Source: Oscillospiraceae bacterium (GTDB lineage Bacteria; Bacillota; Clostridia; Oscillospirales; QAMX01). From it: DNA of 64,000 bases. The stretch covers positions 31,072 to 95,071 of the forward strand of contig SVLQ01000013.1 in assembly GCA_015067825.1 (NCBI GenBank). The letters are read 5' to 3'. Every line of letters begins with the position of its first letter. The first letter of the stretch is position 1. A model generated the notes under the pieces. The model did not search any database. It was not told the origin of the DNA and saw only the letters and a list, made by a program, of their open reading frames with translations. A program made the position numbers and the translations under genes. Shown here piece by piece: positions 55,279-63,912 of this stretch.

Positions 55279-56280
55279 TTATTTGAGACGCGCCGTCACC
55301 GCCTCGAAGAGCTGCGCGACCGTGGCGGCCAGCAGATTCCCCGGGGTCAAATACAGCGCGGTATCGTCGTAGCACTGCCGCGCGCGCTCGTAGACGGCAA
55401 GCAGGCGTTCGGGCGAGAACGCAGCCTTCAGACGCGCAGAAACGGCGGCAAATTGCGGATAGGCCGGCGCAGGGGCGCCGAACCGGGCGGAAAGGGCGTC
55501 GCCGAGGATGCCGGCGACAAAGGCGTATATGGCTTCGATCTCGTCGCGCGTGAGCCGTTCGGCGGCAAAATAGGCGTTGTAGAGCGCCGCTTCATCCGTG
55601 GCGGCAAGCGCATCGCAGATCGAAACGGCGATTTTTTCGGTTTCGGGCGTTCCCGCCAAAAATTCGATCGCCGCCCCCAGCGATCCGTTGGCCGAAGCGA
55701 CCGCGAGCCGGACGGCTTCGGGGTCGGTGTTGCCGCGCGCCGTCAAAAGCTCGGTGAGCACGTCGGCCGGCAAGGGTTCGGTGCGCACCTCGGTACAACG
55801 GCTGCGCACGGTCTCAAGGAGCGAGGCGGGATCGTTGCAGACGAGGAAGACAGCGCCATAGGCCGGCGGCTCTTCCAGCAGCTTGAGCATGGCGTTCTGC
55901 GCTGACGGCGAGAGAAAATCTCCGTCGGCGAAAATGTAGATCTTGCGGGTAGCCTCGTTTGGGCGCACGTAGAGCGATTGGCGGATCTCCCGCACATAGT
56001 CTACGCTGTAACCGGTCTTGTTATCCTTGCGGACGGTCAGAACATCGGGGTGGATGTCCTTTTCGACCTTTTTGCAGGCCGTACAGACGCCGCAGGGACG
56101 CTCGTGGGCAGAGGTGCAGACGAGTGCCTGCGCGAGGATCTTGGCGGCGGTTTTCTTGCCGGTGCCGGCCGCGCCGCTGATGACGCAGGCATGCAGCGAC
56201 GATCCCGCTGCGGCCGCCTCAACGAGCTGCCAGACAGCGGGATTGCCGCGGAGCTTCGCGCGGATGCGCTCAGCGATCAT
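55279..56280 (-). CDS. holB: DNA polymerase III delta-prime subunit
   Basis: Clamp-loader subunit. 333 aa. AAA+ domain with a P-loop-like SGAAGTGKKTAAKILAQALV, a zinc-finger set (Cys-x6-Cys-x2-Cys-x2-Cys around HERPCGVCTACKK), and the sensor region LKLLEEPPAYGAVFLV with CNDPASLLETVRSRC. Its ATG overlaps the darA stop by four bases. Position between darA and ricT matches the Bacillus yaaO-tmk-yaaQ-holB-yaaT region, without tmk. Confidence 0.93.
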   Translation of the reverse strand: MIAERIRAKLRGNPAVWQLVEAAAAGSSLHACVISGAAGTGKKTAAKILAQALVCTSAHERPCGVCTACKKVEKDIHPDVLTVRKDNKTGYSVDYVREIRQSLYVRPNEATRKIYIFADGDFLSPSAQNAMLKLLEEPPAYGAVFLVCNDPASLLETVRSRCTEVRTEPLPADVLTELLTARGNTDPEAVRLAVASANGSLGAAIEFLAGTPETEKIAVSICDALAATDEAALYNAYFAAERLTRDEIEAIYAFVAGILGDALSARFGAPAPAYPQFAAVSARLKAAFSPERLLAVYERARQCYDDTALYLTPGNLLAATVAQLFEAVTARLK

Positions 56281-56600
56281 ACTTTTTCAAAGCGATCGAC
56301 GTCGAGAACGAAGATGGTCGCACCGCCGACGGTGACCTCGACGGGCATCGCCGGGTACATTTCCATGCCGATCTCGGACATGCTGGGCATGACCTGCTTG
56401 CGGCTCTTGGAGTAGCGGTCGATGATCTTGATGACGGTGTTGACCTTATCGTCCGGAACACCGATGAGAACGGTCATATTGCCGACCATCAGGAAGCCGC
56501 CGGTCGTCGAGAGCTTGGTCACGAGGAAGCCTTCTTTGGTCAGGTTGTGGACAACGACGTGCGCGTCGTCGTGGTTGATGATGGCGAGAACGAGTTTCAT
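56277..56600 (-). CDS. darA: Cyclic-di-AMP receptor, PII-like protein DarA
   Basis: 107 aa, almost the family's length. Start ATG 56600 (MKLVLAIINHDDAHVVVHNL) with GGAGGGTACCTCT upstream. The family's EGFLVTKLSTTGGFLMVGNM segment contains the loops that bind c-di-AMP in Bacillus and Staphylococcus. Overlaps holB by four bases. Confidence 0.95.
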   Translation of the reverse strand: MKLVLAIINHDDAHVVVHNLTKEGFLVTKLSTTGGFLMVGNMTVLIGVPDDKVNTVIKIIDRYSKSRKQVMPSMSEIGMEMYPAMPVEVTVGGATIFVLDVDRFEKV

Positions 56601-56634
56601 AGAGGTACCCTCCATTTTTTTGGATTATATCGTT

Positions 56635-58011
56635 TCAGCAGAGCGGATTTCCGCTCCGGCAGAGCACGCGGATGTTTGCGGGGTAGCTGTCGGGGTCGGC
56701 GGCGAAGATCGCGCCGATCTCGGCGGTGATCGCTTCGCCCGGGGCGACGAGCGGGATGCCCGGCGGATAGCGGCCGACGGTCTCGGCGGCCACGCGCCCG
56801 ACGCAGTCTTTCGTCAAAACGGTCTCGCCCGAAGCCATCCACGCTGCTCGCGGCGAGCAGATGCGCGTTGGCGCGGGGAAACAGGCAGCGGAGCGCGGGA
56901 TCGGGCTGCCGGTCGGCAGCGCGTTTAGTGCGGCGAAAAGCCGTTCGAGGTCGGCAATGCTGTCGGCGGCCGAGAGGATCGCGACGACGTAGTCGGCGTC
57001 ACTCATTTCCACGGTCACACCGGCTGCGTCCAAGCGCTTGGCGGCGTCGGAACCGGCGAGACCGCACGCAGACGTGCAGACGGTCAGACGGAGCGGGTCG
57101 GCAAGGCCGGATGCCGTGATTCGGGCAGAAAGGCGGGGAAACTTGCAGGGATGCGCAGCGAGGGCGGCGGCGAGTTCGGAAAATTTCCCCCGCGAAGCTT
57201 CTGCCGCGGCTCGTGCGCAGTCGGCGGAAGCGGCGATCAGAAACGAGGGGCTCGAGGAGCCGAATTCGGCGGCCACACGCGAAAGCTCGCGCATGTCGAC
57301 CGATACGGAAGCGGTCAGAAGTGCCGCACCGGTCAGTGCCGAAAGCGTTTTGTGCAGCGAGCAGACGGCGATATCCGCGCCCAGCAAGACGGCCGGCGAC
57401 ATCCCGGCGATAAAGGGAAAATGGGCGCCGTGGGCCTCATCGACGAGGAGCAGCGCGCCGTGGCGGTGGACAACTTCTGCGATGGCGGCGATATCGTGCA
57501 CCGTGCCGTAATAAGTCGGCGAGGTGAGAATGACGGCGCGCGCACGGGTTTCGGCGAGTGCGCGGTCGATCGCCGCGGGTGAAAAGGTCGCGCCGATCGC
57601 TTCAAACGGCTCGCGGCCGCTTTGATCGGGGCGGAGATAGGTGGGATCGAGATCGAGGAAGGCGAGCGCGTGGTAAACGCTCTTGTGCGAGCCGCGGTCG
57701 ACGAGGATGCGGCGGTTTTCGCTTCCGGCAAACGCGTATCGGAGCATCGCCTGGATCCCCAAGGTCGCACCGCCCGCCAAAATCATCGCCTGCGGCACGC
57801 CCCATGCGCCTGCGGCCAGGCGGTTTGCTTCGGAAAACGGCGGAGCATTGTCGTAGAGGCAGCCGGTATCGGCGAGCTCGGTGACGTCGAGGGCGGAAAG
57901 CGGGATCTCTGCGGGAAAAACGGACTTGCCCTTGTGCCCGGGCATGTGCATCCGCAGCGTCTTACGCGCGGCGTAGCGGGTGAGGGCCGCCCAGATCGGC
58001 GTATCAGACAT
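56635..58011 (-). CDS. Orn/Lys/Arg decarboxylase-family PLP enzyme (YaaO/SpeA-like)
   Basis: 458 aa, fold-type I PLP enzyme of the Gram-positive short Orn/Lys/Arg decarboxylases. It shows the MHMPGHKGKSVFP opening, LVDRGSHKSVYHAL (substrate side), DEAHGAHFPF with the cofactor Asp, and the PLP lysine in SLHKTLSALTGAALL. Likely product is a polyamine precursor (agmatine, cadaverine or putrescine). The ATG overlaps the alr stop by eight bases, so it is in one operon with alr upstream and darA-holB-ricT downstream. Confidence 0.9.
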   Translation of the reverse strand: MSDTPIWAALTRYAARKTLRMHMPGHKGKSVFPAEIPLSALDVTELADTGCLYDNAPPFSEANRLAAGAWGVPQAMILAGGATLGIQAMLRYAFAGSENRRILVDRGSHKSVYHALAFLDLDPTYLRPDQSGREPFEAIGATFSPAAIDRALAETRARAVILTSPTYYGTVHDIAAIAEVVHRHGALLLVDEAHGAHFPFIAGMSPAVLLGADIAVCSLHKTLSALTGAALLTASVSVDMRELSRVAAEFGSSSPSFLIAASADCARAAAEASRGKFSELAAALAAHPCKFPRLSARITASGLADPLRLTVCTSACGLAGSDAAKRLDAAGVTVEMSDADYVVAILSAADSIADLERLFAALNALPTGSPIPRSAACFPAPTRICSPRAAWMASGETVLTKDCVGRVAAETVGRYPPGIPLVAPGEAITAEIGAIFAADPDSYPANIRVLCRSGNPLC

Positions 58012-59101
58012 ATTTTTTCGGCAGCATCGCACCGGCGATGATCGGGTTGACCTCAAACCGCACCGGGTCGCCGACGGCACATTCGACGTTGGTGACGTCG
58101 ATGACCGTGTGCTGCATGCCGACGTGGCCGAGTACGCGTACGGTCTTGCCGCCGATGGTGGCTGTGAGCTTTTTGTGGGTGATCCACGCCTTCATCGCGC
58201 TCAGCGCGACGCGCAGGCTGGAGCGGAACCCGAAGGTATCGCGCTGCTTTTCCGCGCAGATGCCGTCGGCGTAGCCGATGGGCACGATGGCAATGCGCGT
58301 TGATTTCTTGCATTTCCAGTCGCCGCCGTAACCGATGGTCTGGTTTTTCTGCAGCCAGCGCACCTCAACGACGTTGCTTTCGGCGTAGCCCGCGCGCGCG
58401 AGCCCGAAATTGCCCTTCGCGGCCACCCTGCCGGTCAAAGCCGACCCCACGCGCACGGCGTCGAGGACGGTGTAGGGGAATTTTAAGAGCGCCGAAGAGT
58501 TGGCGGCGTGGAGCGTTCCCGGCGTGAATCCGGCCTTTTCGACCGCTTTGACCACGCCCATAAAGGCCTCGAACTGTGCCTTGGTGGTTTTGCTGCCGGA
58601 AAATGCCTTATAAAAATGGGTGTACATCCCGGTGATGTTGATGGAGGAAAAATATTTGAAGACGTTAATGACCTTATCGGTCTCTTCGGGCAGGAAGCCG
58701 TAGCGGCCCATGCCGGTGTCGATCTCGATGTGCGCGTCGACGGTGGTCATATTCTTCTCGGCGATCCCGTTTAAAGCGACAGCCGCTTCGTAGGAGCCGA
58801 TGGTGGCAACGCCGTTGTACTCGATGATCTTTTCGATCTCGTCGGGAATCGAGGTCGAGCGCAGAACGAGGATCTCTTCGTCGACGAAACCGGAGTTGCG
58901 GAGGATGATCAGGTCGCGGAGCTCGGTGACGGCAAAGTGCGAGACACCCTCGTCGCGCAGCATATCGGCCATGTCGATCATGCCAAAGCCGTAGCCGTTG
59001 CCCTTGATGACACCGTACACGGTGGCTGCACCGGCGCGCTGGCGGATCTTGCGGATGTTTGCGCGGACCTTTTCGCGTTCGACGACTAAAAACTTCGCCA
59101 T
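58004..59101 (-). CDS. alr: Alanine racemase
   Basis: Makes D-alanine for peptidoglycan. 365 aa. PLP lysine K33 in YGVIKGNGYGFG, the second active base (Tyr) in TIGYGGDW, and the C-terminal VLGHVGMQHTVIDVT close to the racemase signature. The protein is somewhat divergent (close to VanT-type sequence) but without extra membrane domain. It lies between a FemAB-type gene and the decarboxylase; a joint role in cell-wall synthesis with the former is plausible. Confidence 0.93.
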   Translation of the reverse strand: MAKFLVVEREKVRANIRKIRQRAGAATVYGVIKGNGYGFGMIDMADMLRDEGVSHFAVTELRDLIILRNSGFVDEEILVLRSTSIPDEIEKIIEYNGVATIGSYEAAVALNGIAEKNMTTVDAHIEIDTGMGRYGFLPEETDKVINVFKYFSSINITGMYTHFYKAFSGSKTTKAQFEAFMGVVKAVEKAGFTPGTLHAANSSALLKFPYTVLDAVRVGSALTGRVAAKGNFGLARAGYAESNVVEVRWLQKNQTIGYGGDWKCKKSTRIAIVPIGYADGICAEKQRDTFGFRSSLRVALSAMKAWITHKKLTATIGGKTVRVLGHVGMQHTVIDVTNVECAVGDPVRFEVNPIIAGAMLPKKYV

Positions 59102-59137
59102 ACCGTTATCCTCCGTTCGGTAGTTTTGTGCAGGGAG

Positions 59138-60217
59138 CTATTCGGCGCTTTCCTTGTTTTTCTTGCCGCCGCGCAGACGGCGCTTGGCGCGCCGCACCAA
59201 GCTGAGCAGGTTTCGTCCGCCCTTGACGGCCGAAACCACCCAAGGCTTCAGGACGTAATCGTATTCGCCCAAGAATTCCGTGAAGTCGCCCATAAAGCCC
59301 TTCTTGAAGCGGTAAAGCCCGTAAAGCGGGTTTTCGGGCGAGAGATCGCCGGAGACACCGCGGAAATCGTAGAGGAAGCAGCCCGTCTCGACCGCCCAGC
59401 GGATCATCTCCCACTGCAGCAGGTAGTTGGGCATCAGGTTGCGGCTCTGGTTCGAGGAGGCGCCGTAGAGGTACCAGACCTTGCCGGCGAAGTGGATCGC
59501 CAGCGTGCCGGCAATCGGCGTGCCCTCGTGGTAGGCCATGTAGATGCGCGCGTCGTCGCCGAGCTCCCGGAGGATCGAGCGGAAGTAGTCGGCGTTGCGG
59601 ACGATAAAGTGGTCGCGCTCGCCGGTCTCGTTCATGATGCGGCTGAAATCATCGACGGCTTCGTCGCCGCAGATCTTTACTTCAACGCCCTTGCGCATCG
59701 CCAAACGGATATTGTAGCGCGTTTTCGATTCAAACGAATTGAGCAGGTTTTCTTCCGTGCGGTCTTCCACATCGAGGCGGAAGACGTAGCGCGGCTGGAT
59801 CGACTCAAAGTTTTTGGTGTCAGGCGGCAACGTGAACCCGAGCTCGGCCATCAAAGCGGCAAAATCGGCGCGGTCCGAGCGGATATCCGGGTCGAGCTTC
59901 AGGATATAGCAGCGGAGCTCTTTGGCGAGTTTTTTTGCGCCCTCGAAGAGCTCGCGTGCGGTCTCGAGATCATTCTCATCGCAGACCGGGCCGCGGCAGC
60001 CGTACATCATCGAGTAGGGCATGCCCGGCACTTTGCGGATCATTACGGCCAGCGAGCCTTTGATCTCGCCGGCTTCATCGCGGGCTAAAATCGCTTCCCA
60101 GCGCCAGCTCGATTTGTGGCGGCCCCATGCGCGCGTCTGCATAAAGTGCCCGCGGCGATGGTTGGCGATAAATTGGTCGTATGCTTCATATGTCGACGGT
60201 CCGACGCGTTCAATCAT
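59138..60217 (-). CDS. FemAB-family aminoacyltransferase (peptidoglycan interpeptide bridge type)
   Basis: 359 aa from ATG 60217 (AAAGGG at eight bases); an ATG six codons earlier is possible. Typical stretch: QTRAWGRHKSSWRW early, MMYGCRGPVC and CYILKLDPDIRSD, NSFESKTRYNIRLAMRKGVE (GNAT-like core), and DFRGVSGDLSPENPLYGLYR with the conserved late fold, ending in a basic tail. Members add amino acids from aminoacyl-tRNA to lipid II. The amino acid is unknown. It precedes alr by 36 nt. Confidence 0.92.
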   Translation of the reverse strand: MIERVGPSTYEAYDQFIANHRRGHFMQTRAWGRHKSSWRWEAILARDEAGEIKGSLAVMIRKVPGMPYSMMYGCRGPVCDENDLETARELFEGAKKLAKELRCYILKLDPDIRSDRADFAALMAELGFTLPPDTKNFESIQPRYVFRLDVEDRTEENLLNSFESKTRYNIRLAMRKGVEVKICGDEAVDDFSRIMNETGERDHFIVRNADYFRSILRELGDDARIYMAYHEGTPIAGTLAIHFAGKVWYLYGASSNQSRNLMPNYLLQWEMIRWAVETGCFLYDFRGVSGDLSPENPLYGLYRFKKGFMGDFTEFLGEYDYVLKPWVVSAVKGGRNLLSLVRRAKRRLRGGKKNKESAE

Positions 60218-60374
60218 AACGGTGACCCTTTCCATTGAGATTCGGGGTGTTTCTGCCAGATAAAAACACCGAAAACGCCAGCCGCGAAAATTCGATCTGA
60301 CGTTTCAAGCGTTCTGCGGAAAACGGTGGGATTTGTGCGGCCGCGTTCCGATTTGTTGCACAAGGTGTAACTAT

Positions 60375-60403
60375 ATTGTACACTATTCCGCGAGAAAAGT
60401 AAA
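60375..60403 (-). promoter_or_regulatory. Putative sigma-A promoter of the FemAB-alr-decarboxylase-darA-holB-ricT operon
   Basis: On the minus strand TTTACT at 60398-60403, 17-bp spacer, TACAAT at 60375-60380. The predicted leader is about 150 nt long and is otherwise featureless. Confidence 0.6.
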
Positions 60404-60442
60404 TATATCGCGCAAAAATTTTTGCTTTACAAAATTTGACGG

Positions 60443-62356
60443 TCAGTGCGCCGCCGGCAGCACAAACGAAACGCCGAAGCGGCCGTTCATCGTTGTGTAG
60501 TCGAGTTCGCCGCCGTTGAGCGAGAGGTAGGTTCGCGCCTGATCCAGCCCGGAGGCGAGTGCGCTTTCGGGCGCGTCGGCATTGATCTCGTGTGCGGTGG
60601 TGTTCATCATAATAAAGCGCCAGTTGTCGCCCTCACGGCGGATCTGTACCTCGACGGTCGAATCGGCGTTTGCGTACATGGCGGCGTTGGTGTAGAGGAT
60701 GTCGAGCACGGTGCGGATGTGGAGCGGGTCGGCCGTGATCAGAACAGCCGTCTGCGGCGCATCGGTATGTACGGCGAGGCGGGCCGCGCTCAGCTCGGCG
60801 AGACGTGCGGTTTCGACCTCCGCAAGCAGGGGCAGCAGGTCAAAACGTTTGAGGATCGGTGCCGAGACCGGGCGATCGGGCACGGCGGCTTCGGCGATTG
60901 CGCCGACGAGCTCGTTCATGCGCTTGAGGCCGATGTAAACGGCGACAGGGTCGCCGTTGCCGCCTTCGCTTGCGCGGACATCCGTTTCGAGCAGGTGCAG
61001 CTGTTCCTTCAGTTCATCGACCGTTCCGGCGATATGCGCGAGCTTTTTGTGCGCGCTCTTAAACTTCGTTTCGGCGCGGGCGTCGACGGCGACGTCGATG
61101 GCGCGGATGTTTTTGGCCAGCGGATAGAGCGGATCGCCCTCCTCCACTTCCATCTCCGGCACCTGATCGCCCAGCGGCAACAGCGCGCTCAAACGCTCCA
61201 GCACGGAGATTTCGTTGATGATCTGTGCGTATTTGCGGTAGAAGAGGATGAAAATGATGCCGAAATAGAGCGGGAAGAAGGGGATCAGCAACCGCACAAC
61301 GGCCGTGCCGAGCAGCAGATCGCCGAGGAAGAAGAGCACAAACGGCAGCACCAGCCCGAAAATCACGAGGCAGGCCGCTTGTGTGCGCAAAGAGTGCTGC
61401 AGCGAAGAGATCGGGTAGATGCGGTCGATCTCCCGGCGCACAAAGCGCGCGACGTGCAGAATTGCGCTGCGTTTGAAAAACATACCGCCGCCGGAGTAGC
61501 GCATGTTGCAGCGGATGAGGTACAAAACCGGGAACGGCACGATCGAAAGGACGATCCAGCTCGCGTAGCTGATCGGCCATGTCCAATGGTGGATGCAGAA
61601 GAGCACGGCAGCCGCGACGATGGCTAGGCGGATCTCGAGGTACAGCCAGGAGATCAGGCTGGAGATGGCGCGTTCGATGCGGCGACGGAGCGATCCGGCA
61701 AACAAAACGATCGCCAGCGAAACGCAGAAGATGCCCAAAAGCATTGCCATCACGGCGATACCGTTGCGCAGAATGGTGGATTCCAGCTCGGTCACGCCGT
61801 AACCGTCGAGATATCCGCCGAGGGTGGTTTCGGCCGGCGCCTTGATGGCGACGATGATGGCCGTTCCGCTGTAGTTGCGGATCGAACCGTCGAAGATCGT
61901 GTCGGCGGCGTCAATGTAGGAGAATTCGAATTCTTCGGTCTCTGTGCCGCAGGCGTTGATCCCGCGGAAGGTATTGGCCGTGTAACGGCAGTAGAAGACG
62001 TAGGGATCGCCCGTGCCGTAGGTTTCCTCGAAGCTCGGGATATCGGAGACGAGCGGGTCGGAGCAGAAGAGCAGGTTCGTGTTCAGGCTGTAGGCGAAGT
62101 AGGCGATACGATCGTCGAGCTCGGGGTAAACGCCGTCGGTCACGGCGGTGTAGAGCGTGTCGAAGGCATCGCGGGTGAATTCACGGAACGAAGCCGTGTC
62201 GGTGAAGTTTTCGACGGCCTCGGGGTTATCGTTGCGCGCCATGTAGTAAAAACCGCCGCCGATCATCAACAATGCGCCGGAGATATAGGTGACGAGCATG
62301 AAAAGCGAAACCAGACCGAGCCCGATTGCGCGGAATACGCGGAGTACTTGATTCAT
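60443..62356 (-). CDS. Membrane sensor protein with degenerate histidine-kinase module
   Basis: 637 aa. Transmembrane segment at about 12-38, an extracellular domain of about 150 residues (45-195), then about five more segments (196-225, 240-260, 265-285, 330-355, 360-380), then a coiled linker and a C-terminal region resembling a HATPase_c domain: an N-box-like VLDILYTNAAMYANADSTVEV and a final SGLDQARTYLSLNGGELDYT/NGRFGVSFVLP block. The phosphoacceptor H-box (SHELRTPL type) and the DxGxG motif are not seen. No response regulator is adjacent. Pseudokinase is the best label; it could still bind ATP or act as a scaffold. Confidence 0.8.
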   Translation of the reverse strand: MNQVLRVFRAIGLGLVSLFMLVTYISGALLMIGGGFYYMARNDNPEAVENFTDTASFREFTRDAFDTLYTAVTDGVYPELDDRIAYFAYSLNTNLLFCSDPLVSDIPSFEETYGTGDPYVFYCRYTANTFRGINACGTETEEFEFSYIDAADTIFDGSIRNYSGTAIIVAIKAPAETTLGGYLDGYGVTELESTILRNGIAVMAMLLGIFCVSLAIVLFAGSLRRRIERAISSLISWLYLEIRLAIVAAAVLFCIHHWTWPISYASWIVLSIVPFPVLYLIRCNMRYSGGGMFFKRSAILHVARFVRREIDRIYPISSLQHSLRTQAACLVIFGLVLPFVLFFLGDLLLGTAVVRLLIPFFPLYFGIIFILFYRKYAQIINEISVLERLSALLPLGDQVPEMEVEEGDPLYPLAKNIRAIDVAVDARAETKFKSAHKKLAHIAGTVDELKEQLHLLETDVRASEGGNGDPVAVYIGLKRMNELVGAIAEAAVPDRPVSAPILKRFDLLPLLAEVETARLAELSAARLAVHTDAPQTAVLITADPLHIRTVLDILYTNAAMYANADSTVEVQIRREGDNWRFIMMNTTAHEINADAPESALASGLDQARTYLSLNGGELDYTTMNGRFGVSFVLPAAH

Positions 62357-62544
62357 ATGAAAGATCGTCCTTTCGGAAACATCGTGAATTCTGTAATAGG
62401 TACATCAACACATCATTATTATACCACAAACCTTTGCAAAAGGGAAGAGGTTGAAAAAGGTTGTGAAAACGATAAAATAGGGCTTTTCTTTTGGCGGAAA
62501 GTGTGCTATCATATGCGTACGGAACAGCGAAAGGAGCGGATCGG

Positions 62545-63219
62545 ATGTATCGGATTATTTGTGGCGAATTGCCGTCGCGGGAAGAACTTTTGCAGGGGCT
62601 TGAACTATCGGAAGCGTACGAGGGCCTGATGGATGTCGCCGAGGAGCTGGTTGACGCCTGCCTTGCGGTCGCCGCGCCGAAAGCGGTGTATGCCTGCCTG
62701 CCGGTCAGTTTGTGCGAAGGCGGTGTGACGGTCGGCGATGTCGTGATCGACGCGCCGTTTGTCGTCGAAAAACTCGCGCCGTGCAGCTTTGCCGTGCCCT
62801 ACGTCGGTACCTGCGGTGCGGAAGTTGAAGCGTGGTCCGAGAGTTTGGCCGATCCGCTGGAACGCTATTGGGCCGATCGGCTCAAGCTGTTGCTGCTTGG
62901 GCGCGTACAGCGAGCCCTGCGCGATGTTGTTAAGGCGGCGCATTTTGCTGAAAGCGAGCATATGGCCTCGCTCAATCCGGGCAGCCTGCCGCAGTGGCCG
63001 ATCTCCGAACAGAAAAAGTTGTTTGCCATGCTCGGCGGCGGTGCGGATGCCATCGGCGTTATATTAAAGGAAAGCTACCTGATGGTGCCGACGAAGTCCG
63101 GCTCGGGAATCTACTTTGCCCATAACGAGCACTACGAGAACTGCATGCTCTGTCCCCGGGTCGACTGCCCGAACCGCCGTGCGCCGTTTGCCGGCAGTGA
63201 AGACGGTGACGTATTATAA
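62545..63219 (+). CDS. MetH reactivation-domain-like protein (B12-dependent methionine synthase activation type)
   Basis: 224 aa from ATG 62545 (AAAGGAG eight bases upstream). The C-terminal half has the motifs of the cobalamin methionine synthase activation domain: NPGSLPQWPISEQKKLFAML, GADAIGVILKESYLMVPTKS, and a terminal Cys cluster CMLCPRVDCPNRR. The N-terminal part is short. Free-standing versions are known in Clostridia, next to corrinoid methyltransferases; none is adjacent here. Possible role: SAM- and reductant-dependent reactivation of a corrinoid enzyme. Confidence 0.82.
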   Translation: MYRIICGELPSREELLQGLELSEAYEGLMDVAEELVDACLAVAAPKAVYACLPVSLCEGGVTVGDVVIDAPFVVEKLAPCSFAVPYVGTCGAEVEAWSESLADPLERYWADRLKLLLLGRVQRALRDVVKAAHFAESEHMASLNPGSLPQWPISEQKKLFAMLGGGADAIGVILKESYLMVPTKSGSGIYFAHNEHYENCMLCPRVDCPNRRAPFAGSEDGDVL

Positions 63220-63301
63220 TATATAATAGGAAGGAAAGTTGATGGGAAACCGATCGGCGAAAATTCCCTGAAAAAAATTTTGAAAAAATGCAAAAAAGGG
63301 C

Positions 63302-63330
63302 TTGCATTTTTCTTTGGAATGTGGTATTAT
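63302..63330 (+). promoter_or_regulatory. Putative sigma-A promoter of rpmE
   Basis: TTGCAT at 63302-63307, 17-bp spacer, TATTAT at 63325-63330. Confidence 0.75.
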
Positions 63331-63337
63331 ATTCTAC

Positions 63338-63387
63338 GCGCCACTTGACGGCGCGAAGTTCCCACAGGAAGAATGAGGTGAATACTA
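63338..63387 (+). promoter_or_regulatory. rpmE leader with hairpin, possible ribosomal-protein autoregulation site
   Basis: The short leader contains the stem GCGCC-ACTTGAC-GGCGC at 63338-63354, followed by GAAGTTCCCACAGGAAGA, which may fold too, then the GAGGTG ribosome site. A structured leader before L31 is known in Firmicutes; similarity here is suggestive only. Confidence 0.4.
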
Positions 63388-63588
63388 ATGAAGCAGGGAA
63401 TCCATCCGTCTTATAACCAGACGAAGATTTACTGTGCCTGCGGCGAAGTCATTGAAACCGGTTCCACAGCGAAGGACATGCACGTTGAAATCTGTTCGAA
63501 GTGTCACCCGTTCTACACCGGTAAGCAGAAGCTTGTTGATACGGGCGGCCGCGTGGATAAGTTCAAGAAGCGCTTTGGCCTGAAGTAA
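63388..63588 (+). CDS. rpmE: Ribosomal protein bL31, zinc-binding form
   Basis: 66 aa: [20 protein letters not shown] and the [20 protein letters not shown] signature. Cysteines at 16, 18, 37 and 40 are the zinc ligands of the C+ form. Ends [11 protein letters not shown]. Confidence 0.98.
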   Translation: MKQGIHPSYNQTKIYCACGEVIETGSTAKDMHVEICSKCHPFYTGKQKLVDTGGRVDKFKKRFGLK

Positions 63589-63659
63589 GCAGCGCAAATC
63601 ACTCAAGCTCGGCTTTGCCAAGTGGTTCTAAAACTTCTTCAAAAAAGTTTGAAAACCCC

Positions 63660-63688
63660 TTGACAAGCCGATGCATCTGTGATATAAT
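63660..63688 (+). promoter_or_regulatory. rRNA-type promoter P1
   Basis: TTGACA at 63660-63665, 17-bp spacer, TATAAT at 63683-63688; A/T tracts upstream resemble an UP element. First of three at exact 112-bp intervals. Confidence 0.9.
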
Positions 63689-63771
63689 AGTCAGGCTGTC
63701 GCAAAGAACGGCAAACAGTCGAGAGAATGAAGAACCTCAAGAAAAAAACTTGAAAAACTTCAAAAAACCTC

Positions 63772-63800
63772 TTGACAAACCAGCTTGAGTATGATATAAT
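63772..63800 (+). promoter_or_regulatory. rRNA-type promoter P2
   Basis: TTGACA at 63772-63777, 17-bp spacer, TATAAT at 63795-63800. The segment after P1 and P2 is nearly the same (AGTCAGGCTGTCGCAAAG, then CGAGAGAA). Confidence 0.9.
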
Positions 63801-63883
63801 AGTCAGGCTGTCGCAAAGGGCGGCAAGCGGTCGAGAGAACGAAATGCTTCAAGAAAAAACTTGAAAAAATTTCAAAAAACCTC

Positions 63884-63912
63884 TTGACAAAGCGTACCGA
63901 TTGTGGTATACT
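63884..63912 (+). promoter_or_regulatory. rRNA-type promoter P3
   Basis: TTGACA at 63884-63889, 17-bp spacer, TATACT at 63907-63912. The downstream sequence differs from P1/P2 and continues as a leader (ACCTTGTAAATTAAACAATG) of the type found before 16S rRNA in Clostridia; the rRNA gene itself is beyond the window. Confidence 0.85.
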
